Assembly: GCF_037976825.1 (NCBI RefSeq)
Contig: NZ_CP150269.1
Coordinates: forward strand, 4,973,501 to 5,037,500
Reading direction: 5' to 3'
From: Paenibacillus sp. FSL K6-1330
GTDB taxonomy: Bacteria; Bacillota; Bacilli; Paenibacillales; Paenibacillaceae
DNA: 64,000 nt
In this document: positions 18,305 through 27,016 of the stretch, in pieces
Layout of the letters: each line of letters opens with the position of its first letter
Position numbering within the stretch: position 1 is the first letter of the stretch
Made by a program: the position numbers and the translations under genes
The notes under the pieces: generated by a model
Seen by the model: only the letters and a program-made list of their open reading frames with translations
Databases searched by the model: none
Told to the model about the DNA's origin: nothing

Positions 18305-18368
18305 CAAAAAAAAATCGCCCCTTAGTATAAGCGGTACGGTTGTATCCGCTCATACTTCAGGGGCGATC
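18305..18368 (-). terminator. Terminator of the selD-mnmH unit (possibly bidirectional)
   Basis: A long imperfect hairpin pairs ATCGCCCCT and AGCGG blocks with CCGCT and AGGGGCGAT. On the minus strand it is followed by nine T, fitting the end of the selD-mnmH transcript. It may also stop the convergent YhfK-like gene. Confidence 0.8.
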
Positions 18369-18476
18369 TTTCAGTTCTGGTTGAATAATATAACCAGCTC
18401 ACAATAAAAGCAGTCCATGCCGACGCAGCGCATAGATCGTGAATTGCTTCGTCAAATTAGATTTTGTTTTGTTATC

Positions 18477-19529
18477 TTACGCGCCTGTCTTCTGCAGCAT
18501 TTGATTCCGCAATATATCTTTTACCGCATCCACAGCTTCTTCCACCCGGTCCACCGCCACAACGATAGGCGTGCTTCCCTCATATTGGCTGAAAGAGTGA
18601 TTATACTTGGGATCATAATAATGCTCGAGCAGCAGCTGTATTCCCTGAGCAAATCGACCCTCTTCCAACGACTTGCCGATTTCCGCAGCGATAGGTGTGT
18701 GGATCCTGCTTTTGATTAACTGGAAGGCTGCTAAATATTGCTCTTTAAAAGCAGCAGGGTTGTAATCCTCCAGAATCTGACGAACACGCTCGGCCATCGG
18801 CAGTTCCAACACGATGGCTACCCCAGACTCCTTCTTCTTCATGAGGAAATCGGGGACGACAATTTTGCCAATCCGTTTGCTCTCCGCCTCAAATAACAAA
18901 TACGGCGCAGATTCCAGTTGCTTCAGCCGCTCAACCAATCCCGAATCAAACGTCTTCTGATTATTCGCCCGGAGACCGATATGTCCAAATATCGAGCCGC
19001 GATGTCCTGCCAGCCCTTCCAGGTCCACGACCGGGTAGCCTTCCTGCTGAAGCTGTCTAAGCACTGCGGTCTTGCCTGTGCCTGTCAATCCATGAAGGAC
19101 AAATGCTTCTGCGTCCAGACTCTTATGCTCCAGCGTATCCAGCACATACTTCCGGTAAGCCTTAATCCCGCCCGTAATTCGGTTGACATGGATATCCATT
19201 AAAGAGAGAACGGTTGCGGCGGTCCGGCTGCGCATGCCGCCCCGCCAGCAATAGACCGCCTTATCCCCTTCGATCTCCTTGAATTGCTTCACAAAGCTCG
19301 GGAGCTTGGCCGACATAATGGCAAGTCCACGCTCTTTAGCCGCATCCACGCTCACCTGTTTATAAATCGTCCCGATCTCCGCCCGTTCTTCATCATTGAA
19401 GACCGGAATGTTCAGACTTCCCGGAATGGTGGAATCCCTGTACTCCGAAGGGGAACGGACATCAATCAAAGTAATCTTCTTCTTGCTTTGCAGTTCCATT
19501 AATTCTTTTACGGTGATGTCTTGAAACAT
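18477..19529 (-). CDS. mnmH: tRNA 2-selenouridine synthase
   Basis: The 350-residue protein has an N-terminal rhodanese domain with the catalytic cysteine at residue 94 (AVYCWRGGMRSR) and a C-terminal P-loop domain with GLTGTGKT at 147-154. This two-domain order is specific to MnmH (SelU/YbbB). It replaces sulfur by selenium in 2-thiouridine at the tRNA wobble position through a geranylated intermediate, using selenophosphate. Length equals the family norm. It follows selD by 39 bp, the source of its selenophosphate. Confidence 0.93.
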   Translation of the reverse strand: MFQDITVKELMELQSKKKITLIDVRSPSEYRDSTIPGSLNIPVFNDEERAEIGTIYKQVSVDAAKERGLAIMSAKLPSFVKQFKEIEGDKAVYCWRGGMRSRTAATVLSLMDIHVNRITGGIKAYRKYVLDTLEHKSLDAEAFVLHGLTGTGKTAVLRQLQQEGYPVVDLEGLAGHRGSIFGHIGLRANNQKTFDSGLVERLKQLESAPYLLFEAESKRIGKIVVPDFLMKKKESGVAIVLELPMAERVRQILEDYNPAAFKEQYLAAFQLIKSRIHTPIAAEIGKSLEEGRFAQGIQLLLEHYYDPKYNHSFSQYEGSTPIVVAVDRVEEAVDAVKDILRNQMLQKTGA

Positions 19530-19568
19530 GTCTGTTCGCTCCTTTATTGATACAAAACCAGATTCCCT

Positions 19569-20621
19569 TTATAACTCAACGACAATGCGATTCGGATGGT
19601 TATCCACGACCTCACCGATTCTTCCTGCTTCCAGACCGGCTTGGCGAAGCTCTGACAGAAGCTGATCGGCCTGCGAGCCATCAACCGCAATGAGGAGTCC
19701 TCCTGAAGTAACGGCATCGCACAATATCCACTTATCAATCTGGTCCATGCTGTCCGGGAAATCCACGTCGTCCTTCACGTGATCATAGTTGTTTTTTGTA
19801 CCGCCTGGAATAACACCACCATCGGCCATCTCTCGAACCCGCTCCAGAATGGGAACAGAAGGTTTAGAAATTCGGATCCCCGTGCCGCTTCCTTTTGCCA
19901 TTTCAAGCGCATGGCCAAGGAGACCGAAACCAGTCACATCCGTGCACGCATGCACCTCATAAGGTTCCATGAGCTCAGCTGCCGTTTTGTTCAATGCCGC
20001 CATCACGGCGGTAACTCGGCGAATCTCCTCATCGCTTAACAGATCTTTCTTGATGGAACTCGTCAGGATACCCACGCCGATTGGCTTGGTCAAAATCAAT
20101 GCATCGCCTGGCTTAGCACCGGCATTGGTCCTTACTCTGTCCGGATGGACAGTACCTGTAACGGCAAGGCCGAATTTTGGTTCTTTATCATCGATGGAGT
20201 GCCCGCCAACCAGGGTTACCCCCGCTTCCTTCAATTTATCCCCCGCACCTCTCAAAATATCCGTCAATACCTGCTTGTCCAGCGTTGAGATCGGAAATGC
20301 TACGATATTCAAGGCAGTCAACGGCTTGCCTCCCATGGCATAAATATCGCTGATGGCATTTGCTGCAGCCACTTGTCCAAAATCATAGGGATCATCCACA
20401 ATCGGCGTAAAGAAATCGACGGTCTGAACCATAGCCAACTCATCCGTGAGGCGGTATACGCCAGCATCATCACTTGTATCCAAACCAACCAATAAATTGG
20501 GATTCGGCTCGGCTTGCGGGAGCTTGCGAATGACCTGTGCCAGGTCCGCAGGTCCGATCTTGCATCCGCATCCTCCTTTAGAGGAATACGAGGTTAATTT
20601 TATTTTCTCCGATTGACTCAT
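19569..20621 (-). CDS. selD: Selenide, water dikinase
   Basis: SelD makes selenophosphate from selenide and ATP. The 350-residue protein starts at ATG 20621 after GAAGGGAAG; the upstream extension to 20705 is unlikely. The N-terminal GGCGCK has Cys18 and Lys21, equal to the E. coli catalytic Cys17/Lys20, so this is the cysteine and not the selenocysteine form. VGLDTSDDAGVYRL, GGKPLTALNIVAF, VGGHSIDDKEPKFG and CTDVTGFGLLGH are typical of the ATP-grasping fold. It is followed by mnmH in one operon. No selA, selB or selC is visible. Confidence 0.95.
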   Translation of the reverse strand: MSQSEKIKLTSYSSKGGCGCKIGPADLAQVIRKLPQAEPNPNLLVGLDTSDDAGVYRLTDELAMVQTVDFFTPIVDDPYDFGQVAAANAISDIYAMGGKPLTALNIVAFPISTLDKQVLTDILRGAGDKLKEAGVTLVGGHSIDDKEPKFGLAVTGTVHPDRVRTNAGAKPGDALILTKPIGVGILTSSIKKDLLSDEEIRRVTAVMAALNKTAAELMEPYEVHACTDVTGFGLLGHALEMAKGSGTGIRISKPSVPILERVREMADGGVIPGGTKNNYDHVKDDVDFPDSMDQIDKWILCDAVTSGGLLIAVDGSQADQLLSELRQAGLEAGRIGEVVDNHPNRIVVEL

Positions 20622-20916
20622 CACGGGTCTTCCCTTCGTCTTAAGAGTTAATTTTAACAAAACACATGCAACAACCCCGGCGTGGATGCATAAAAAACGT
20701 CTCATCTACCCCGGGGATAATCTGATATTTGTCCGTTTACTAACACTTGTGATCACACACAATATCTATATTATAAGAAATCGGCTGCTCCAAGTCTAAT
20801 GGTCTTCCTATTTCTTGCAATTACCGGGAATATCTTTCTTCGTTCTGTCCGCAATGTGATATACTAATTGATTGGATATGTAAATCATTTCACAACACAT
20901 CGGGGGAATATAGATC

Positions 20917-21987
20917 ATGAATCACTCAAGCGACGGCAGAATGGCCTTTGATCATTCGGATCGCAGAAGAACCATCTGGTTCATCACCATCTTCATCATC
21001 ATTGCAGCAACAGGGCTAACCTACGTAAAATGGTGGCCTTATTACGATAAAGCGCTCAAAGCTATTATGGAGCACAGCATTGGCTCTTCCATATTAGGCC
21101 TGGACCCGGGCAATGCCGCGCCATCTTGGCAAGCAGCCTGGGAATATGCGGTCACGTATTTTAAAGCAGTTTGGAAAGCGGCGGTGCTCGGTATCCTACT
21201 CGGGACCTTGATCCAGTCGCTGCTGCCCTCCCAGTGGCTGCTCCGCGTACTTGGCAAAACCACCTTCGGCAGCACGGCGATTGGAGGAATCGTCTCCATT
21301 CCGGGCATGATGTGTTCCTGCTGCGCAGCACCGATCGCGATCGGTCTGCGTAAGAAAAAGGTGTCCGTAGGCTCCGCCCTCGCGTTCTGGATTGGTAACC
21401 CGACCATCAATCCGGCGACACTCGTGTTTATGACGTTTGTTTTGTCATGGAAATTCACCGCGCTGCGTTTGATCTTCGGCATCATTCTGACCTTTGGCGT
21501 CAGTTATCTGGCTAACCGCTTTGCCAAAGAGGCGAATCCAGTAGAGATTGACGCGCCAGAGAGCACTGAACAACTCGATGAACGTCCACTGTGGAAACGC
21601 TGGTTCGCCAGCATCGGTCATATGATTATTCGGGTGGTACCGGCTTATTTTATCGCTGTGCTTCTCCTTGGCGCCCTGCAAGTGTGGATGTTCCCTCATT
21701 TGGGAGCTGCTGCTGGAAACACGCTGCTGGCCGTCATTTTCTTCTCCGTGATGGGAATGCTGTTTGTCATTCCAACCGCAGCGGAAATCCCGATCATTCA
21801 GGCCTTTATGGCCGCGGGCCTCGGAGCGGGCCCGGCCTCAGCGCTGCTTCTGACCCTGCCGGCCATCAGTCTTCCATCTCTTCTCATGGTGAGACGCTCA
21901 TTCCCGAGGAACGTCATGTGGTTTGTTGTTGCTGCCGTGGTCCTGCTTGGAATTATATGCGGTATAGCGGGAATGCTGATCCTGTAG
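20917..21987 (+). CDS. Permease of the DUF318/ArsP family
   Basis: The 356-residue protein has about eight to nine membrane helices in two related halves split by a polar loop near residue 205-225. The first half has GGIVSIPGMMCSCCAAPIAI and FWIGNPTINPATLVFM, the second VIPTAAEIPIIQAFMAAGLG. The CxCC cysteines match the COG0701 permease group, which includes ArsP (trivalent organoarsenical efflux) and uncharacterised members. It is divergent from selD. Selenium or arsenic traffic are both possible, but neither is shown. It follows a plain ribosome site GGGGGAATATAG. Confidence 0.8.
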   Translation: MNHSSDGRMAFDHSDRRRTIWFITIFIIIAATGLTYVKWWPYYDKALKAIMEHSIGSSILGLDPGNAAPSWQAAWEYAVTYFKAVWKAAVLGILLGTLIQSLLPSQWLLRVLGKTTFGSTAIGGIVSIPGMMCSCCAAPIAIGLRKKKVSVGSALAFWIGNPTINPATLVFMTFVLSWKFTALRLIFGIILTFGVSYLANRFAKEANPVEIDAPESTEQLDERPLWKRWFASIGHMIIRVVPAYFIAVLLLGALQVWMFPHLGAAAGNTLLAVIFFSVMGMLFVIPTAAEIPIIQAFMAAGLGAGPASALLLTLPAISLPSLLMVRRSFPRNVMWFVVAAVVLLGIICGIAGMLIL

Positions 21988-22121
21988 GCCCAGCTCCAAC
22001 TTTTTCGATTATCTTTTCAATTTTTATTTTTTCTTAAGGTAAACCCTTGGCTTATCTGGTAAAGTGATTAAAGAATGAACTAACTCATTATTACATGCAG
22101 TCGAAGGGAGTCAATCATTAA

Positions 22122-23306
22122 ATGAAAGATAACGATTTGCAGCCAAACCATCCGGGGCAACCCGAGGATGAACAAGGACAAGCCCAAGAGAAAGAGAATA
22201 ATCAACAAGATCCGGGCAGCTTGTCTAATGAAGAAGAAAGAATAGATTCAACCTATCCTGAGTCGATCGAGCTTCACAAGGATGAGAACGAACAGCCTGC
22301 ACTCATGCATCCAACAGGGGATCAACCGCTTAACGATGAACAGTCCCCTGCAGGTGGCGGCGGCAACGGAAGCAAAGGTTGGATGATCGCTTCGCTGGTA
22401 TTGGCGGCAGCGTTAATCGTCGTCCTGATTGTCCCTCCGTTTGCCAAGGGATCCGGCAATGAAGCTATAGCTAAAGTCAATGACGTTAACATTACCAAGG
22501 ATAATCTATACAACGAGCTTGTCAGCGCAGGCGGCAAACAAACACTCAATTCCATGATCACAGAGGAATTGATTCAGCAGGAGTTGAAGAAGAAATCCAT
22601 TACGGTGACCGATGCTGACGTCAATAAAGAAGTGGATACCTTGAAGGGAAGTTTCCCGTCCGAGGATCAATTCAATAGTGCCCTTCAGCAAAGCGGCATG
22701 ACGCTCGATGACCTGAAAAAGCAAACCAAAACCCAGGTCGAGCTCAAAAAACTGATGGCCGACAAAATCAAAGTCACCGATGAAGAAATTAAAGAAATTT
22801 ACGACCAAAACAAAGAAAGCTTCGCTACGCCTGAGCAAGTTCGCGCATCCCACATCCTGGTCGAGACCAAGGAAGAAGCCGAAGCCATCGAGAAGCAGCT
22901 GAAGGAAGGCGCCGACTTTGCAGCGATTGCCAAAGAGAAGAACCAAGATGCTACGAAAGAAACCGGCGGCGACCTGAACTTCTTCGGACGCGGCCAGATG
23001 GACCCTGCATTTGAAGAAGCAGCGTTCAAATTGAAGAAGGGCGAAATCAGCGACCCGGTGAAGAGCTCCTTCGGTTACCACATCATCAAGGTTACCGATC
23101 GTAAAGCAGCCACGAACCCTACCCTTGAAGATAAGAAGGAAGAGATCCGCAGTCAGCTTGAGAACCAGAAGGTTTATTCCGAATCCACGGCTTATATTCA
23201 AGAACTGAAGGATAAAGCAACCATCACCAATACGCTGGAAGAAACACCGGCTAAAACGCCAGCAGATCCTGAAAAGGAAACACCGGAAGCACCTGCTGCA
23301 CCATAA
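22122..23306 (+). CDS. Membrane-anchored parvulin foldase (PrsA/SurA-like)
   Basis: The 394-residue protein opens with about 85 acidic, proline- and glutamine-rich residues, then one helix at 87-106 (GWMIASLVLAAALIVVLIVP), then an outside part. That part has a SurA_N-like helical domain (VNITKDNLYNELV, SITVTDADVNKEVDTL) and a parvulin domain near 230-325 (VRASHILVETKEEAEAI, GGDLNFFGRGQMDPAFEEAA, SSFGYHIIKVTDR). It should be a peptidyl-prolyl isomerase helping secreted proteins fold. Unlike PrsA it has no lipobox. A Pro/Thr/Glu tail ends the protein. Confidence 0.9.
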   Translation: MKDNDLQPNHPGQPEDEQGQAQEKENNQQDPGSLSNEEERIDSTYPESIELHKDENEQPALMHPTGDQPLNDEQSPAGGGGNGSKGWMIASLVLAAALIVVLIVPPFAKGSGNEAIAKVNDVNITKDNLYNELVSAGGKQTLNSMITEELIQQELKKKSITVTDADVNKEVDTLKGSFPSEDQFNSALQQSGMTLDDLKKQTKTQVELKKLMADKIKVTDEEIKEIYDQNKESFATPEQVRASHILVETKEEAEAIEKQLKEGADFAAIAKEKNQDATKETGGDLNFFGRGQMDPAFEEAAFKLKKGEISDPVKSSFGYHIIKVTDRKAATNPTLEDKKEEIRSQLENQKVYSESTAYIQELKDKATITNTLEETPAKTPADPEKETPEAPAAP

Positions 23307-23316
23307 ATATTAGTCC

Positions 23317-23348
23317 AAGCCCCTACCCTTGAGGTATGGGCTTTTTTT
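23317..23348 (+). terminator. Intrinsic terminator after the parvulin gene
   Basis: AAGCCC and TACC pair with GGTA and GGGCTT across one mismatch and a short loop, followed by seven T. Confidence 0.9.
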
Positions 23349-23439
23349 AATGCGAAATAAAAAGTTCTTTAAACCCCAGGGAAAACATGTTAGAATGTAA
23401 GCGTTATCAAATGTTGATCTTGGAAAAGGGGGAAGCAGA

Positions 23440-23784
23440 ATGATGAAGCACGTATCGGAATCCCGCAACATGTATGAGGACTTCGTGGTGGAGACAGACA
23501 TTCTGTTCTTTAAAACCGGATCGCACGGTTTGGTCAGCTTTCACGGCAGAAACTATAACATTAAAAAGAGAATGACTGCCGAAAAAATTGCATCCCTGCT
23601 CTCCGGTAAACAGTTCTATCATGTCGGCGGAAACTGCTACGTTAACGTAGACAAAATCACGACGGTGGAACAAGGCATCGTTTACTTTGGGGAGAAGGCA
23701 CCTTCTGCCAAACATCTTCGGATTCCGAGATGGAAGCAAGAGTCACTCAAGCGCCTTGTCGCTGAAGTAAAACAGCCTGTTTGA
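23440..23784 (+). CDS. Stand-alone LytTR DNA-binding protein
   Basis: The 114-residue protein is almost wholly a LytTR domain, the beta-sheet DNA-binding fold of AgrA and LytR. Seen here are DILFFKTGSHGLVSFHG, MTAEKIASLLSGKQFYHVGGNCYVNVDKIT and a basic end RIPRWKQESLKRLVAEV. There is no receiver or membrane segment. The ATG at 23440 follows AAAAGGGGG. Similar small LytTR proteins act as direct transcription factors in Bacillota. It has no partner gene and sits between two terminators as a single unit. Targets are unknown. Confidence 0.85.
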   Translation: MMKHVSESRNMYEDFVVETDILFFKTGSHGLVSFHGRNYNIKKRMTAEKIASLLSGKQFYHVGGNCYVNVDKITTVEQGIVYFGEKAPSAKHLRIPRWKQESLKRLVAEVKQPV

Positions 23785-23820
23785 GAGCAGCGCTCTCTTC
23801 AGAATCAGGCGTCAAACACA

Positions 23821-23860
23821 GAAGATCCCGTATCCGTTAACCGGAAGCGGGATCTTTTGG
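23821..23860 (+). terminator. Terminator after the LytTR gene
   Basis: AAGATCCCG and CGGGATCTT form a 9-bp stem with a GC-rich inner hairpin, then TTGGTTT. It may also serve the convergent gene ending at 23870. Confidence 0.75.
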
Positions 23861-23869
23861 TTTACAGGG

Positions 23870-24814
23870 TTAAAGCTTCAGTTTTTTAGCATTGACGATG
23901 TACAGATGCTTCAGCGGCATTGCACCGTTTCTGTACTTCCGGGCACCGGATTCAAACAGAACGTACAGATCATTACCCCTCATCGCAATATTCTCGGACA
24001 TCGGAGGCATCGTCAGCGGCGTAGCCGCAGCCTTTCCCTTTGCTCCACGAGTATATATGAGCAATTTGCTTGCATTGTTGCGGCCGCAGGATTGGCTGTA
24101 CACAACGCGTGATTTCGTCACGACCGCCCCTTGTATACGGTCAGGTGTACTCCATATATAGGTCACCTTCCGATTCGACGGGAAACCGTCGCTGGACGTC
24201 AATGGATAACCTCGCAGTTTGCCCTTAGGTCCCGGCGCACACTGTTTGCCTCCTTGATCCTCACCATCCATATATTCGCCAATCCATAGAATGCCATCTG
24301 AATACGTGGCATAGGATGCTTTATGGCCGAGCGCATATGGAGTCATGACAATATTGCTGTAATCTTTCTTGCTGCTAATTGTACTCAGCGGAATTTTGTA
24401 CACATTTTTGCCGGACGCTACCCACAGATGATTTTTGCTAACCGCAAGCCCTCCGACATGCCCGGTATGCTTTTTGCTGCCGCTCTCATACAAATAGAGT
24501 GTTTTGATACGTTTGCTGGTTTTGCTGCTTGTAATCGAGATGCTGCTGGCTTGATTGTTGTCCTTATTGCCCCAATAATGCGAGATAATAATCCAGTTCT
24601 TGCTCGGAACGAGAGCCAGTCCTTGCGGAATCCACTCCTTGGTCCCGGAGTAACCAGGAATAGGAGCGCCCTTTTTGCTGATATCGAAAAACTTTTTGTA
24701 CTTCGAGCTGGCTGCTTCGACCTCTACGGGATGAACAAGCCCGCTTAAGCTGAAGATCAGCACTAAGCTAAGCAGGAGAAATGCATAACGTTTGGCTCCC
24801 TGTCGTTTACTCAC
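23870..24814 (-). CDS. Secreted protein of unknown function, probable beta-propeller
   Basis: The protein of 314 residues starts at GTG 24814, eight bases after GAGAGGTG. It has a clear Sec signal peptide (AKRYAFLLLSLVLIFSLSGL) with likely cleavage after VEVEA. The mature part repeats short strands with W, G and K-rich turns (NWIIISHYWGNKDNNQ, HLWVASGKNVYKIPL, GILWIGEYMDGEDQGG, DLYVLFESGARKYRNG), which looks like blades of a propeller. I do not recognise a family motif with certainty. It is a single-gene unit. The basic C-terminus and lack of an anchor suggest release or wall association. Confidence 0.75.
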   Translation of the reverse strand: MSKRQGAKRYAFLLLSLVLIFSLSGLVHPVEVEAASSKYKKFFDISKKGAPIPGYSGTKEWIPQGLALVPSKNWIIISHYWGNKDNNQASSISITSSKTSKRIKTLYLYESGSKKHTGHVGGLAVSKNHLWVASGKNVYKIPLSTISSKKDYSNIVMTPYALGHKASYATYSDGILWIGEYMDGEDQGGKQCAPGPKGKLRGYPLTSSDGFPSNRKVTYIWSTPDRIQGAVVTKSRVVYSQSCGRNNASKLLIYTRGAKGKAAATPLTMPPMSENIAMRGNDLYVLFESGARKYRNGAMPLKHLYIVNAKKLKL

Positions 24815-25008
24815 AATCAATACACCTCTCTTCCATCGTCATAATCTATAACGGTATGATTTTCACCTTGCTTACCTACTTAAATGTAATGTATTCTGGT
24901 CAGGTTGTACCTGATGATCGATAGGGATGCAATGGTATGATCCCACCTCTAACTTGCCCCATATTATGGTAATATCAAATTAAAGGCTTATGAACATAGA
25001 GAGGATGA

Positions 25009-25785
25009 TTGCGCATCAGACCCTATTTTGATCCGAAATATCCGAAAGTTTTTACTGCTTTCTCCATTGAACATTGGATAGTCATTATGGTATTTATCGC
25101 CCTTGGCTCGCTGTTGTACCTGTTCAGGACTACAATCGCCTCCAAGCCTTCTTTGCAAAAGACCGTGAGATGGGGGCTGCTTGCTGCACTTTCGTTACCC
25201 GAAGCCTCCCTTCATATCTGGTATGCGTCAACGGGAATATGGGACCCTGCCACTTCGCTTCCATTGGAATTGTGCAGCTTGACCCTGTTTCTCTCCATCG
25301 CCATCCTGCTTACGGATGAACGCCGTCTATATCCGTTAGTTTACTTTGCCGGAATTGGAGGGGCCTTACAAGCTATATTAACCCCCAATCTGGGTTACCC
25401 TTTTCCCCACTTCCGGTTCTTTCATTTCTTCGTTGTCCATATCGCGATCATATTGACGGCGTTGTACATGACATGGGTTCGAGGATACCGTCCAACCTGG
25501 AAATCCATTGCCTGGACTATGGTCTTCCTGAACGTATCCGCAGTCGTTGTCGGTCTGGTCAACCTCGCTGTCGGCTCGAATTATATGTTCCTGATGCACA
25601 AGCCGGACACGGCTTCGCTGCTAGACCTGCTGGGACCGCATCCCGTATACATCCTCGTTGAGGAGCTCATCGCACTCGCGCTGTTTATCCTTATGTATGC
25701 CGCCTTTTTTGTCATTCCGGATCGCTTGAAACGCAGTCGCCGCCGTAAACAAGAACAAACACCTTTTTCTTCGGCTGGCAGTTGA
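25009..25785 (+). CDS. YwaF-like integral membrane protein (TIGR02206 family)
   Basis: The 258-residue protein has about seven hydrophobic helices. It contains FDPKYPKVFTAFSIEHWIV at the start, LPLELCSLTLFLSIAIL and PNLGYPFPHFRFFHFFVVH in the middle and GSNYMFLMHKPDTASLLDLL near the end, the usual motifs of the YwaF/TIGR02206 group. The start is a TTG at 25009 after GAGAGGATGA. The C-terminus is strongly basic (RLKRSRRRKQEQ). Function of the family is unknown. A strong terminator follows. Confidence 0.85.
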   Translation: MRIRPYFDPKYPKVFTAFSIEHWIVIMVFIALGSLLYLFRTTIASKPSLQKTVRWGLLAALSLPEASLHIWYASTGIWDPATSLPLELCSLTLFLSIAILLTDERRLYPLVYFAGIGGALQAILTPNLGYPFPHFRFFHFFVVHIAIILTALYMTWVRGYRPTWKSIAWTMVFLNVSAVVVGLVNLAVGSNYMFLMHKPDTASLLDLLGPHPVYILVEELIALALFILMYAAFFVIPDRLKRSRRRKQEQTPFSSAGS

Positions 25786-25806
25786 AGAAGGAGTCCTATA
25801 AATATA

Positions 25807-25867
25807 AAGCGTATGGATTGTAAACGCCCTGTGTATTCGGGCGCGGCAATCCATACGCTTTTTTTCA
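25807..25867 (+). terminator. Intrinsic terminator after the YwaF-like gene
   Basis: A perfect 14-bp stem, AAGCGTATGGATTG with CAATCCATACGCTT, encloses an inner CGCCC/GGGCG hairpin and is followed by a run of T. Confidence 0.92.
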
Positions 25868-25888
25868 GGGAAAAGCCTAGACTAATCC

Positions 25889-26881
25889 TTAATCCTTAAG
25901 ATACAGCCTGGAGGTTGCTTCCCAAATTTCGCCCGGAGCCAAACCGAACAGGCCGATATCGTCAGCCGGCAAGTCCACGTTCGGTGCATTCACCAGGTTG
26001 ATCTGTGGTTCGGGACAGAAGAACTTCCGGGATGCCTTGTTGTTCCATACCATCCACTGCTTATACGAATTGCCGACATCATAAACGAACGTTTTACCAA
26101 GCTTGGTATCCGTCAATTCCATGCGGTTTCTGCCATTTTGCGGAACGGCCGTGTAATGGTTGTCCATCGAATCGAAATAAGGATTTACGCCGCTTGTCCG
26201 AAGCAGTTCTTCTTCTGGCGTCAGAGTCTGGAACTTGCCAGTCGGCAGCATCCGCTCACTCATTTCCCACCGCTCGCCCATGGTAATTCTCACGACGCAG
26301 TCATCCGCCGTGCTCCCGGGTGCAAACGGAGCGTTGATCGCCGTGTGGAAGGCTAGCAGGCACGGCATGCTGCCGGTACCCAGATTACGGATAAACACAT
26401 GCTGGGCCAATCCATCCTGATTCAGTGTATAGCGAAGCCGGAAGGTGAACTGGTGCGGAAGCATGGCATACACGGGATGATTCTCATCAATGGTGACCGA
26501 AACTACCACGTAGCTTTCAGCCTCGCTGCTGCCATACTCCTCCACGATCCAAGGAATTGTATGTAAAAAGCCATGGAGGTGATTGCCCGTCGCTTCTTCG
26601 TTAATCGGAAACTGATAGGTTTGTCCATTCCATGGAAACCGGCCGTCCTCATAACGGTTAGGCGGAAAGAGAACTGGAATGCCGTGAACGCCCGGATTGG
26701 ATTTGAATGCTTCCATCTCGCCTGCTTCCGGTTCGCGGAGGAACCGGTAACCGCTTTCGTTATCCCTAAAAGCGATGAGATTGCCTCCGATTTCGGGCAA
26801 TATCGCCGCTTCGTAAGGGCCGTGCTGGAGCCAAACCGCGCGCTCTCCGTGATATGATCCTTCATACGCTTGGTGGTTCAT
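25889..26881 (-). CDS. Aldose 1-epimerase family protein
   Basis: The 330-residue protein has the galactose-mutarotase beta-sandwich. It shows YEAAILPEIGGNLIAFRD at the start, GNHLHGFLHTIPWIVEEYG with the conserved His, LLAFHTAINAPFAPGS with a second His, and CPEPQINLVNAPNVDLPADD with the catalytic Glu near the C-terminus. It should interconvert alpha and beta anomers of a sugar in the cytosol. AGGAGAGATG precedes the ATG. It stands just downstream of the glpK-glpD unit on the same strand with a 135-bp gap. The sugar is not predictable. Confidence 0.87.
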   Translation of the reverse strand: MNHQAYEGSYHGERAVWLQHGPYEAAILPEIGGNLIAFRDNESGYRFLREPEAGEMEAFKSNPGVHGIPVLFPPNRYEDGRFPWNGQTYQFPINEEATGNHLHGFLHTIPWIVEEYGSSEAESYVVVSVTIDENHPVYAMLPHQFTFRLRYTLNQDGLAQHVFIRNLGTGSMPCLLAFHTAINAPFAPGSTADDCVVRITMGERWEMSERMLPTGKFQTLTPEEELLRTSGVNPYFDSMDNHYTAVPQNGRNRMELTDTKLGKTFVYDVGNSYKQWMVWNNKASRKFFCPEPQINLVNAPNVDLPADDIGLFGLAPGEIWEATSRLYLKD

Positions 26882-27016
26882 CGGGTCATCTCTCCTCTCA
26901 AGTGTGAACGTATATAGATTATCATACCAATGCCCTTAACTTCTATATTTGAGGAGGGATAGTCATCAGGGTCATCCGCTCCCCCCTCACCCCGTTTGTT
27001 TAAAATTAGATGCCGG

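Noticed and set aside
22506..23201. 231-codon minus-strand frame opposite the parvulin gene
   Set aside because: The phenylalanine-rich product arises from complementing Lys/Glu codons; no motif or ribosome site.
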